Source: a bacterium (GTDB lineage Bacteria > Actinomycetota > Acidimicrobiia > Acidimicrobiales > Bin134). From it: a stretch of DNA of 64,000 nt. The position numbers were made by a program, and so were the translations under genes. The stretch is from contig JAPOTT010000005.1 in the NCBI GenBank assembly GCA_026709025.1, forward strand, positions 1-64,000. Direction: 5' to 3'. Each line of letters starts with the position of its first letter. The stretch's first letter is position 1. Below, piece after piece: positions 9,224 to 17,350 of the stretch. The notes under the pieces were generated by a model. That model saw nothing but the letters and a program-made list of their open reading frames with translations. It had not been told where the DNA came from and did no database searches.

Positions 9224-9826
9224 TTATGCCTCTTCTGTGTCTGGGGCTGCATCTGAGGCTGTGTCTGCTTCCGTGTCTGGGTCTGCTTCCGTGTCTGGGG
9301 CTGAGGTAGTGGCCAGCAACACCTCGGGGCTAGGCAAAGCTGCGGCTGCGCTCACAATGCGGCGACCCACGGAGCCGATTGGGCGTTGCGTCATCTTCTC
9401 AACCACCACTAACACCTGAGACTCATCAGGCACCATCCCCATCCAGAGCAGATAGCCAGCCATGAGGCCACAAACCTCATCGCTTAGCCCGCGGCGATGC
9501 ACCAGCAACTTCTCCCCACGAGACAACAAAGAATGCAGTTCCACAAACAAGGTTCCCAGGCGATGGTCGTACTCTTCGGTGTCGGATAACGGCCAGTGGC
9601 TCCAGGCAATCTTCTGTTCGCTGTAGCTATGCAAATTGTGCGTGGACGGCATCAAAGACACCACCCGCGAAAAACCCTGTTTGCGAATCCAAAGGATCTC
9701 CTCGGTGCGGCGAACTCGCCGATGGCTCTCGCTTTGCCCACCCGGACGCTCACAAACAGCCAAGCGATCCTGCATGATCCAACAGAAGTTGCGGGGCTGA
9801 ATGCCTGCGGCCCACTTACCCTTCAT
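9224..9826 (-). CDS. Degenerate dual-specificity-phosphatase-like protein in the fol operon
   Basis: The 200-aa protein has the outline of a tyrosine/dual-specificity phosphatase: RVVSLMP, then a P-loop-like stretch LLVHRRGLSDEVCGLMAGYLL. The catalytic H-C-x-x-G-x-x-R motif is broken: Cys is replaced by Arg and the terminal Arg is missing. The C-terminal 25 residues are an acidic D-T-E-A-D-P-type repeat. The start ATG overlaps the folP stop (ATGA), so it is co-translated with folate genes. It could be a pseudoenzyme with a binding or regulatory role. The family call is moderate and no function can be assigned. Confidence 0.6.
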   Translation of the reverse strand: MKGKWAAGIQPRNFCWIMQDRLAVCERPGGQSESHRRVRRTEEILWIRKQGFSRVVSLMPSTHNLHSYSEQKIAWSHWPLSDTEEYDHRLGTLFVELHSLLSRGEKLLVHRRGLSDEVCGLMAGYLLWMGMVPDESQVLVVVEKMTQRPIGSVGRRIVSAAAALPSPEVLLATTSAPDTEADPDTEADTASDAAPDTEEA

Positions 9827-10698
9827 GCTGCCACCACCTCGCTAACCCCACCGCCTACCACCTTCAGCGCATCTGCAGTAAAGGCCACATCATGGGCACG
9901 CACCACAGAAGCACCTTGGGCAAAGGCCCAAGTAGCGACAGCTAGCGACCCTTCCAAACGGTCATTTGGCGGTGTGGATGCTGCTAGCTGTTGTGCTGAC
10001 TGTGGGAAGTTTGCTTGCGCCACAGCTCTATCCTCGCTAACGCCTGCATCGCTTTGAGCATGCAGTTCCCCAATGAAGCTCTTGCGACTAGCACCCACAA
10101 CCAAAGGCGCACCCAAGCCTGCTAGATGCTTGAGGTTAGCCAACAAATCCAGGTTGTGCCGGGTGGTTTTACCAAAACCGATGCCAGGGTCTACCCACAC
10201 CTCGGGCACCCCAGCAGCCAAACCCTTCTCTAGTGCGCCAGACAAGAAGTCTGCTACCTCGTCTACCACGTTGGCATAGGTGGGGTTTTGTTGCATGGTA
10301 GCCGGTGTGCCTTGACTATGAACCGCAATCCATGTCACACCCAACTCAGCAGCCACTTCAAACAAGCTGGCCGACACGTCGTTCACGATGCTGGCTCCTG
10401 CTTTTGCCGCTGCGCGGGCCACCTCTGGTTTGGTTGTATCGATAGATACCCTGCCATGAGGGGCCAAGCCCGCTACAACCTCCACAACCCGCTCCAGTTC
10501 CTCTTGCACAGACACCGGCTGTGCCCCCGGACGGGTGGACTCACCCCCAACATCCACAACCGCGGCGCCTTGGCTAAAGAACTGACATCCTCTAGCAACA
10601 GCGGCTTGGACAGAACCAAGCTGCCCATCTCCAGAAAACGAATCGGGGGTTACGTTAACGATGCCCATAACCATAGGCCCTGATGCGTCTATCTGCAC
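9823..10698 (-). CDS. folP: Dihydropteroate synthase
   Basis: Joins hydroxymethyl-dihydropterin pyrophosphate with p-aminobenzoate. Signatures are MGIVNVTPDSFSGDGQ, ATP-independent TIM-barrel elements VDVGGESTRPGA, RVSIDTTKPEVA, IVNDVSA, VWVDPGIGFGKT, VVGASRKSFIGEL and VRAHDVAFTADALKVV. A GTG at 10698 gives 291 aa. A short insertion (QSDAGVSEDRAVAQANFPQSAQQLAAS) sits before the C-terminal helix. The gene is 46 bp downstream of folE and overlaps the next gene by 4 bp. Confidence 0.94.
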   Translation of the reverse strand: MQIDASGPMVMGIVNVTPDSFSGDGQLGSVQAAVARGCQFFSQGAAVVDVGGESTRPGAQPVSVQEELERVVEVVAGLAPHGRVSIDTTKPEVARAAAKAGASIVNDVSASLFEVAAELGVTWIAVHSQGTPATMQQNPTYANVVDEVADFLSGALEKGLAAGVPEVWVDPGIGFGKTTRHNLDLLANLKHLAGLGAPLVVGASRKSFIGELHAQSDAGVSEDRAVAQANFPQSAQQLAASTPPNDRLEGSLAVATWAFAQGASVVRAHDVAFTADALKVVGGGVSEVVAA

Positions 10699-10744
10699 CC
10701 TTTCTAGAGTACCTGTATGCCCCCAAAATCGCCAGACGCGCTGC

Positions 10745-11425
10745 TCATTTCCGGTCTATAAAGCGCATGGCCTCGGCACGAGTGGCGCTATCGGAGCGAA
10801 ACAGCCCACGCACAGCCGAGGTAACCGTGTTCGACCCTGGTTTGCGAATACCCCGCATAGACATGCACAGATGCTCGGCCTCCACCACCACGATTACCCC
10901 TCGAGGCTGCAAGGTGGTTTCTATGGCATCGGCCACCTGAGTGGTGAGCCGCTCTTGTACCTGCGGCATCCGCGCATAGCCCTCCACCACTCGGGCCAGC
11001 TTGGAGAGCCCGGTGATACAGCCATCTTTGTTGGGGATATAGCCTACGTGCGCCTTACCCGAAAAAGGCACCAGATGATGTTCACACAACGAGTACAGAG
11101 GAATATCACGCACCAAGATCATCTCATCGTGGTTGGCCTCAAACTTGCGGGTGAGATGCGCTGTAGGGTCTTGGTGCAGTCCTTCGCAAATCTCAGCGTA
11201 CATACGCGCCACCCTTGCCGGGGTATCTTGCAACCCATCTCGGTTAGGGTCTTCACCTATGGCTGCAAGTATCTCCCGCACCGCGGCCTCTATGCGCGCT
11301 TGGTCTACACCAGGTTTGGGGTTAACCTCAGATGCAAGAGGCTCTAATCCAGGTGAAGGCTTAGGCACCAACTCTGGTTCGTTGTCAACAAAATGCTCCA
11401 TCCATGCCCACGCTAGTAGGCCCAT
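10745..11425 (-). CDS. folE: GTP cyclohydrolase I
   Basis: First step of folate synthesis, GTP to dihydroneopterin triphosphate. Core motifs are [36 protein letters not shown] (zinc Cys and His), [11 protein letters not shown] and [17 protein letters not shown] with the second zinc Cys. About 40 N-terminal residues precede the conserved domain; either the ATG at 11425 or the one at 11401 could be the start. It is the first gene of the operon and its promoter must lie in 11426-11509, shared with the divergent oxidoreductase. Confidence 0.94.
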   Translation of the reverse strand: MGLLAWAWMEHFVDNEPELVPKPSPGLEPLASEVNPKPGVDQARIEAAVREILAAIGEDPNRDGLQDTPARVARMYAEICEGLHQDPTAHLTRKFEANHDEMILVRDIPLYSLCEHHLVPFSGKAHVGYIPNKDGCITGLSKLARVVEGYARMPQVQERLTTQVADAIETTLQPRGVIVVVEAEHLCMSMRGIRKPGSNTVTSAVRGLFRSDSATRAEAMRFIDRK

Positions 11426-11460
11426 AAATGGCTTAACTATTCAGCGCCATATAACAACTC

Positions 11461-11475
11461 CTCTAGGCGCTAGAG
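11461..11475. promoter_or_regulatory. Inverted repeat in the divergent folE / oxidoreductase spacer
   Basis: CTCTAG and CTAGAG are perfect 6-bp arms separated by GCG. The element sits between the start of folE (minus) and the ATG at 11510 (plus), so an operator for one or both genes is possible. It is short and could be chance. Confidence 0.3.
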
Positions 11476-11509
11476 CCACACGACAACAAACCCATAGACT
11501 GAACCTCAG

Positions 11510-14500
11510 ATGACCGTTACCAAGTCCACCGACAAATACCGTCTCGCAGATCGCTACACCAAAGATCAGGGGACAGTATTCCTAACCGGCATCCAGGCCA
11601 TGGCTCGCCTACCCATTGAACAGCTTCGCGTAGACAGAGCTGCTGGCCTGAATACCGCCGCCTTCGCTGCTGGCTATCCTGGCTCTCCCCTAGGAGGATT
11701 TGACTCCGCTCTAGATTCAGCAGTGCGCCAATCAGGCGAAACCCGGATGGTGCTACGCCCATCTGTCAACGAAGAGTCGGCCGCCACCGCTGTTATGGGC
11801 AGTCAGCTTGCTAGCTCCCGCCCCGATGCCCGCTACCAGGGAGTAATCGGAATCTGGTATGGCAAAGCCCCCGGCGTAGATCGAGCCACCGATGCCATCC
11901 GCCATGCTGTGTTCACCGGCGCACACCCCAAAGGCGGCGTGGTGCTCTTTGCTGGCGACGATCCCAGCGCCAAATCCTCCACCTTGCCCTCCTCCACCGC
12001 AGGCGTGCTAGCCGACCTTCACGTGCCCGTGCTTTATCCGGGCGACCCAGCCGATGTGCTGCAACTAGGCCGCCACGCAATTGCGCTTAGCCGGGCCAGC
12101 GGCTTGTGGGTGGGCATGAAGATTGTGGCTGATGTGGCCGACGGGTCGGCCAGCGTCAGCCTCAACTCCCAAAGCGTGGTGCCACAGATACCCCTGCTAG
12201 ATGGCGAACCCTACAACCACACTCCTAACACCCGCCTGCTCACCCCCTACTCGCTAGACATCGAACAAGAAATAGTGGAGACGCGCACCAACCTGGCTTT
12301 GCATTACGCCGAGATCAACCACCTCAACCGAGTGGTGGTGGACTCAGCTAGCGCTTGGATTGGAATTATCTCCTCGGGGATCACTTACTGGGAAGTGCGC
12401 GAAGCTCTCTTTGCGTTGGGCCTAGCCACAGATGCAGACATCGCCGCAGCGGGCATTCGCATGTTGCGGATGGGCATGCCCATACCGTTCAACGTTTCCT
12501 CGGTGCGTAAGTTTGCTGCTGGATTAGAAGAGATCTTCGTGATCGAAGAAAAGACCCCCAACGTGGAGTCACGGGTGAAAGATGCATTGTATAACTCCTC
12601 ACATCGCCCGCAAGTGGTAGGCGAGTTTGACGAGCTAGATCAAAGCCTCATCAAAAGCCACGGTGCCCTACACGCTGACGATCTCATTGAGCCGCTACGC
12701 AACCGCCTAGCCCGCTTGGGCACTCAACTCAAGCCTGCGGTTCCAACACGCCAACGCATCCCGCTAGCGGTAAACCGCACGCCCTATTTCTGTTCGGGTT
12801 GCCCGCACAATCGCAGCACGGTAACCGATCCCAATACAGCAGTTGGCGCTGGCATCGGCTGTCACACCATGATCTTGTTGGGCGACGAAGACCGCTACGG
12901 CGACATTGCTGGCATCACATGCATGGGCAACGAAGGTACCCAGTGGATTGGCATGGTCCCTTTTGTGGAATCAAATCACTTCCTCCAAAACATGGGCGAC
13001 GGCACCTTTTTTCATTCTGGGCAGATAGCAATCACCTCAGCCATAGCCGCCGGTGCCAACATCACCTACAAGCTTCTGTGGAACGGGGCCGTAGCTATGA
13101 CCGGCGGGCAGGATCCTGCTGGAGGAATCCCACTAGAACGGGTATGTCGATCGCTTCTGGCCCAAGGGGTTGCCCGCATTGTCATCACCTCCGATGATCC
13201 AGCTCGCACGCGGCGTTTAGGAGTGCCAGACGAAGTAACCGTGCGGGATCGTACAGAACTAGCCGCCGTGCAACAAGAACTAGCCGGAGTAACCGGGGTA
13301 ACGCTGCTTATCCACGATCAGGCCTGTGCCGCAGAACTGCGCCGCAAACGCAAGCGGGGCATCATCGATCAGCCCCTTACCCGGGTAGCCATCAACCACC
13401 GAGTGTGTGAGGGGTGTGGGCACTGCGCTGAAATATCCAACTGCTTGTCGGTACAGCCCATAGAAACCCCCTTTGGCCGGAAAACAACCATCGATCAAGA
13501 AAGCTGCAACATAGACCTCTCTTGCCTAGAAGGCGACTGCCCTGCCTTTGTTACCATCACCCGCCCCAAGAACCCTAAAGCTAGCCAGCTCATAAACAAG
13601 CTCTTCTGGCGCAACAAGCACATCAGAGGTACAAGTGCGACTCCACACATTGCCACCGCGCCTCCAGCGGCGCTGCCAGAACCTGCTGCACAAGCATCGG
13701 CTGATGTGAACGTTCGCATAACCGGAATTGGTGGCACTGGAGTGGTAACCACCGGCCAGCTCATCAGCACCGCCGCCATGTTGGACGGTGCCAGCGTGTA
13801 CGGACTAGACCAGATAGGCATGTCGCAAAAGGCAGGCCCAGTAGTTAGCGACCTGCGGATTTCCTGCAACGGACGTATCGGCAGCAACAGGCTTGGCGAC
13901 CACCAAGCCGACCTGCTTTTGGCTCTAGACCTGTTAGTAGCAGCCTCCGACACTGGCCTTAGCCCCGCTGACGCAACCCGCACTGCGGTTGTAGGATCGC
14001 TAAACGTGGTGCCCCCGGGCACAAAAACTGCCCACCCCGAAACCGAAATGCCTAGCGATGCGGAGTTGTTGAAGCGGGTGCAAGCTGAAACCCGCCCCGA
14101 TGCCCAACACTGGGCAGCAGCAGCTGATGTATCTAAGGCTTTAGTGGGTGAGACCACCGGTGCCAACGTGTTTGTGGTGGGAATGGCCGTGCAATCTGGT
14201 CTTTTGCCGGTGTCACCTGAGGCCATTGAAACCGCCATCAGCCTAAACGGGGTAGTAGTAGAGATGAACACCGCGGCATTCCGGTGGGGACGCTGGCAAG
14301 TTGCCAACCCCGATACGGTGCAACAGGCTATAGCGCGCGCCAATAACCCCGGCTTATCCACATCTTCGACACCCACATCTTCAACAAATACATCCACCCC
14401 ACCCCAACCCAACACTGCTGCTACGCCTAGCGATGTGTTAGATACAGATTTGCTGGAGCGCATTGGCAAGATTGCAGGCAAAGACTCTGAGCTGACCGAC

Positions 14501-15115
14501 AAGTTGGCACTGCTGAGCGCCGAGTTGGTGGGGTTCCAAGATCGCGAGCTAGCTAGACAGTTCCTAGAGAACGTCAGGGTTTACGCCACGCTAGAACAAA
14601 GCCTAAACCCAGGTACACACAGCCTTACCGAAGCTGTGGCTTCGGGGCTGTTTAAGCTCACCGCTTACAAAGATGAGTACGAGGTTGCCCGCTTGCTTTT
14701 AGATGCCCAGGGCCAGCAACCTATTTACGAGGTGGCCCAACCAAAAGACCGCTTGGCTTGGAGACTCCACCCGCCGTTTATGCGAGCGCTCGGGCGCAAA
14801 CAAAAAATATCCTTGTCTGTAAAGGCTTGGTGGCCAGTCATTTCATGGTTAGCCAAAGCCAAACGCTTTCGGGGTACCCGCTTGGATGTCTTTGGCTGGA
14901 CCCGACTGCGTCGCCATGAGCGTAGCCTGCCAGATGAATACCTAACTGCCCTAGCTCAAGTTGCCCAAGATGTCACCAGCCCCGAACACCTCCACAAGAT
15001 GCTAGAGGTAGCCGAAACTGCTGAGTTGGTGCGCGGCTACGAAGACATCAAGGAAGCCAACATAGCCAAGTTCCGCGCTCGCATCGCTGCACTAATTGCT
15101 ACCCGCCCTAACTAA
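11510..15115 (+). CDS. Indolepyruvate:ferredoxin oxidoreductase, fused alpha/beta form with DUF6537-type C-terminus
   Basis: A 1201-aa thiamine-pyrophosphate, iron-sulfur enzyme that oxidatively decarboxylates aryl or other 2-oxoacids to acyl-CoA, passing electrons to ferredoxin. Domain order: pyruvate:ferredoxin-oxidoreductase domain I (AAGYPGSPLGGFD, about 50-80), TPP-binding half (CSGCPHNRST, GIGCHTM, MGDGTFFHSGQ, about 425-600), a cysteine-rich ferredoxin-like insert (VCEGCGHC, CNIDLSCLEGDC, about 635-680), the gamma/IorB domain (ITGIGGTGVVTTGQL, about 735-950), a Ser/Thr linker near 955-975, and a C-terminal region like that seen in large fused forms. It is monocistronic and convergent with the ABC importer. 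Substrate preference cannot be told from sequence. Confidence 0.9.
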   Translation: MTVTKSTDKYRLADRYTKDQGTVFLTGIQAMARLPIEQLRVDRAAGLNTAAFAAGYPGSPLGGFDSALDSAVRQSGETRMVLRPSVNEESAATAVMGSQLASSRPDARYQGVIGIWYGKAPGVDRATDAIRHAVFTGAHPKGGVVLFAGDDPSAKSSTLPSSTAGVLADLHVPVLYPGDPADVLQLGRHAIALSRASGLWVGMKIVADVADGSASVSLNSQSVVPQIPLLDGEPYNHTPNTRLLTPYSLDIEQEIVETRTNLALHYAEINHLNRVVVDSASAWIGIISSGITYWEVREALFALGLATDADIAAAGIRMLRMGMPIPFNVSSVRKFAAGLEEIFVIEEKTPNVESRVKDALYNSSHRPQVVGEFDELDQSLIKSHGALHADDLIEPLRNRLARLGTQLKPAVPTRQRIPLAVNRTPYFCSGCPHNRSTVTDPNTAVGAGIGCHTMILLGDEDRYGDIAGITCMGNEGTQWIGMVPFVESNHFLQNMGDGTFFHSGQIAITSAIAAGANITYKLLWNGAVAMTGGQDPAGGIPLERVCRSLLAQGVARIVITSDDPARTRRLGVPDEVTVRDRTELAAVQQELAGVTGVTLLIHDQACAAELRRKRKRGIIDQPLTRVAINHRVCEGCGHCAEISNCLSVQPIETPFGRKTTIDQESCNIDLSCLEGDCPAFVTITRPKNPKASQLINKLFWRNKHIRGTSATPHIATAPPAALPEPAAQASADVNVRITGIGGTGVVTTGQLISTAAMLDGASVYGLDQIGMSQKAGPVVSDLRISCNGRIGSNRLGDHQADLLLALDLLVAASDTGLSPADATRTAVVGSLNVVPPGTKTAHPETEMPSDAELLKRVQAETRPDAQHWAAAADVSKALVGETTGANVFVVGMAVQSGLLPVSPEAIETAISLNGVVVEMNTAAFRWGRWQVANPDTVQQAIARANNPGLSTSSTPTSSTNTSTPPQPNTAATPSDVLDTDLLERIGKIAGKDSELTDKLALLSAELVGFQDRELARQFLENVRVYATLEQSLNPGTHSLTEAVASGLFKLTAYKDEYEVARLLLDAQGQQPIYEVAQPKDRLAWRLHPPFMRALGRKQKISLSVKAWWPVISWLAKAKRFRGTRLDVFGWTRLRRHERSLPDEYLTALAQVAQDVTSPEHLHKMLEVAETAELVRGYEDIKEANIAKFRARIAALIATRPN

Positions 15116-15135
15116 CAACTATCACCCTCACTAAA

Positions 15136-15159
15136 CGTTTATTAGAGCGTTTATTAGAG
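15136..15159. repeat. 12-bp tandem duplication after the oxidoreductase gene
   Basis: CGTTTATTAGAG occurs twice with no gap (15136-15147 and 15148-15159) in the convergent intergenic region. No clear terminator hairpin is visible there. Confidence 0.8.
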
Positions 15160-15186
15160 CACGGAAACAAAAAAAACGAATTGCCC

Positions 15187-15220
15187 GCCAAAATTAGAGG
15201 TTAGCCAAAATTAGAGGTTA
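15187..15220. repeat. 17-bp tandem duplication across the permease stop codon
   Basis: GCCAAAATTAGAGGTTA is repeated perfectly at 15187-15203 and 15204-15220. The second copy holds the TAA stop (15211-15213, minus strand) of the permease gene. Confidence 0.85.
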
Positions 15221-16335
15221 GCTTCGCGGGGGTCCCAGTAAGCTCGCAGGGTTTCGCCTATCCGGTTCAATGACAAAACCGTTAAAAACATCAACACACC
15301 AGGCACAAATACTATGTGAGGGGCTTCCTCTAACAACTTAGGATCACGACCGTCGCTAATCATGTTTCCCCAAGTAGGGCTGGTGATGGGATCAATTCCT
15401 ACGCCCAAAAAGCTCAAAGAGGCTTCGGCCACGATAAATACTGCAACCACTATAAATGCGTAAGAAGCCAACGGCAGAGCCACATTGGGCATTATCTCAC
15501 GGAACAAGATGCGACTGCTCTTAGCCCCCATTGCTTTAGCAGCGGTAACAAACTCTCGGGCCGCAAAGGTAAGGGTGTTGGCGCGAGCCAGCCGACCAAT
15601 GGTGGGCACGCTAAGCACAGCTAAAGCCAAGGTTATCTTAAGCACTTCGCTAGTACTTCCGCCACCGCCTCCAAAGATAGCCACAATGGAGAACAGCAAA
15701 ATCAAGGCCGGAAAAGCCAGAATGGCATCGGTGAACACGTTAAAGCCCCCCTCAATGGGCCCGCGAAAATATCCAGCCGCCATACCTAACACCGTGCCAA
15801 CTACCATGCCCAAACTCACCGCTCCCACACCCACTAAAAGAGATACTCTGGCTCCACGAATCACTTGAGCCAAAATGCTCTTGCCTAGCTGATCGGTGCC
15901 TAATGGCTCATCGGTTGTGAACTTAGGGGGCTGTTCGCGGTTAGCAAAGTCAGCCTCCAAGCTGTTGTGAAACCCAAAAAGCTGAGCAAACACGAAGAGC
16001 AAAACAATCACCAGCCAAACAGCCGATAGCACAGCACCAGCATCGGTCTTCGCGCCCAAGAAACCAGAAATCAGCAAGCTCAAGCCAGTAGCTATGCCAA
16101 AAAATCCTAACAGAGTTACTACCACCTGTAGCACAGCAGCGCTGTCGTAAAACACGTTTAGCTGTAACAGGATCAATACAATGCCAACCACCGAGCGAAT
16201 GGCACCCTCTAGACGACTACGAGCCTGACGGCGCTGCTCAGGGCTAGGCTGTTGGGGATTGCCGCTAGCCGACTCTGAATCAACCCCGGGCGGTTGACCT
16301 ACCGCAGTTGCTACACCTGTGGTTACCTCAGCCAC
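15211..16335 (-). CDS. Peptide/nickel-type ABC transporter permease, DppC/OppC family
   Basis: A 374-aa inner-membrane permease. It has several hydrophobic segments, an N-terminal Pro/Gln/Arg-rich cytoplasmic extension, LGTDQLGKSILAQVIRGARVSL (OppC-like), and the EAA-type ATPase-contact loop FREIMPNVALPLASYAFIV followed by EASLSFLGVGI. Compared with typical DppC it has an extra N-terminal region with about two to three additional predicted membrane segments (residues about 45-120). A GTG start at 16335 overlaps the DppB-like gene by 8 bp. Last gene of the importer operon. Confidence 0.88.
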   Translation of the reverse strand: MAEVTTGVATAVGQPPGVDSESASGNPQQPSPEQRRQARSRLEGAIRSVVGIVLILLQLNVFYDSAAVLQVVVTLLGFFGIATGLSLLISGFLGAKTDAGAVLSAVWLVIVLLFVFAQLFGFHNSLEADFANREQPPKFTTDEPLGTDQLGKSILAQVIRGARVSLLVGVGAVSLGMVVGTVLGMAAGYFRGPIEGGFNVFTDAILAFPALILLFSIVAIFGGGGGSTSEVLKITLALAVLSVPTIGRLARANTLTFAAREFVTAAKAMGAKSSRILFREIMPNVALPLASYAFIVVAVFIVAEASLSFLGVGIDPITSPTWGNMISDGRDPKLLEEAPHIVFVPGVLMFLTVLSLNRIGETLRAYWDPREANL

Positions 16336-17281
16336 GTCTAATCCTTGGATCTAAAAGAGCGTACGCAATCTCCACAAACAAATTAAACATCACATAGAAA
16401 ACCGCCACTAAAAGCACCAAACCTTGTAACACCACTAAATCGTTACTGGTGATGGCATCAATCATCTTTAAACCTATGCCTGGTATTTGGAAGAGCTGCT
16501 CAATAATAACGGTGCCACCAATCAAACGACCCGCGCTGATCCCCGCTAGCGTAATCAAAGAAAACGACGAGGGCCGCAGCGCATGGCGAAACAGCACATG
16601 AACTGGTGACATACCCTTAGCCCGTGCGGTCAGCACAAAGTCGTTTTGAAGCGTTGCTAGCATATCGGCTCGCAACAACCGCTGAAATACAGCTATCTCA
16701 GTTAACGATAAAGCAACTATGGGCATTATCAAGCGGCGGATATGATCCCACCAATCCCATTCAGTGAGCCTTGTCCACCCCTGAGGCGGCAACCAATCAA
16801 GTTGGTTGAACAAAACAAAGATCAACAAGATGCCTACTAGAAACTGCGGTAGAGAGATAGCCGCGAAAGATGCAGTGTTAAGGCCTCTATCTACCCTACG
16901 GCCAGCCCGATAAGCCGAATATACCCCTAACGGAACAGATACCAACAGAGACATACCTAAAGCTAATGCAGTCAACTCCAAAGTAATGGGAAGCCTTTGG
17001 CGAATGGTTTCTGAGACCTTCAAGCCTTGAGTTTTTACTGATTCCCCTAAATCCCCAGTAACCACATCGCCTAACCACAGGCCATAGCGGGTAATCACAT
17101 CCTTGTCTAAACGCAGTTCGCGGTTCACCAACTCTCTAGCCCCAGGCTCTTCAGCACGTTCTTGGCCTAACAAGTAAATAGCTGGATCGCCCGGCAACAA
17201 CTCCACATACGCGGAGGAAAAAAAGCTCACGATGAACAACACTGGGATTATCCGCAAGATGCTGCGCCCAATTGTTTTCAT
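16328..17281 (-). CDS. Peptide/nickel-type ABC transporter permease, DppB/OppB family
   Basis: The 317-aa partner permease. It has an N-terminal membrane helix, ELLPGDPAIYLLG, six hydrophobic segments, the EAA loop in LFRHALRPSSFSLITLAGIS and the ending EIAYALLDPRIR, all typical of OppB/DppB. It overlaps the DppC-like gene and lies 69 bp after the last substrate-binding gene. No DppD/DppF ATPase gene is adjacent, so the nucleotide-binding subunits must be encoded elsewhere. Confidence 0.88.
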   Translation of the reverse strand: MKTIGRSILRIIPVLFIVSFFSSAYVELLPGDPAIYLLGQERAEEPGARELVNRELRLDKDVITRYGLWLGDVVTGDLGESVKTQGLKVSETIRQRLPITLELTALALGMSLLVSVPLGVYSAYRAGRRVDRGLNTASFAAISLPQFLVGILLIFVLFNQLDWLPPQGWTRLTEWDWWDHIRRLIMPIVALSLTEIAVFQRLLRADMLATLQNDFVLTARAKGMSPVHVLFRHALRPSSFSLITLAGISAGRLIGGTVIIEQLFQIPGIGLKMIDAITSNDLVVLQGLVLLVAVFYVMFNLFVEIAYALLDPRIRRG

Positions 17282-17350
17282 GGCTTAATCACCTCCCCCC
17301 GAAGGATGTTGTGGTATGTCTTGTCTCAGTTGATTATCTCAGTTAGTGCT

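Noticed and set aside
13495..14502. 335-codon minus-strand ORF
   Set aside because: Antisense to the IorB-like part of the oxidoreductase, whose motifs are intact. No start signal or family resemblance.
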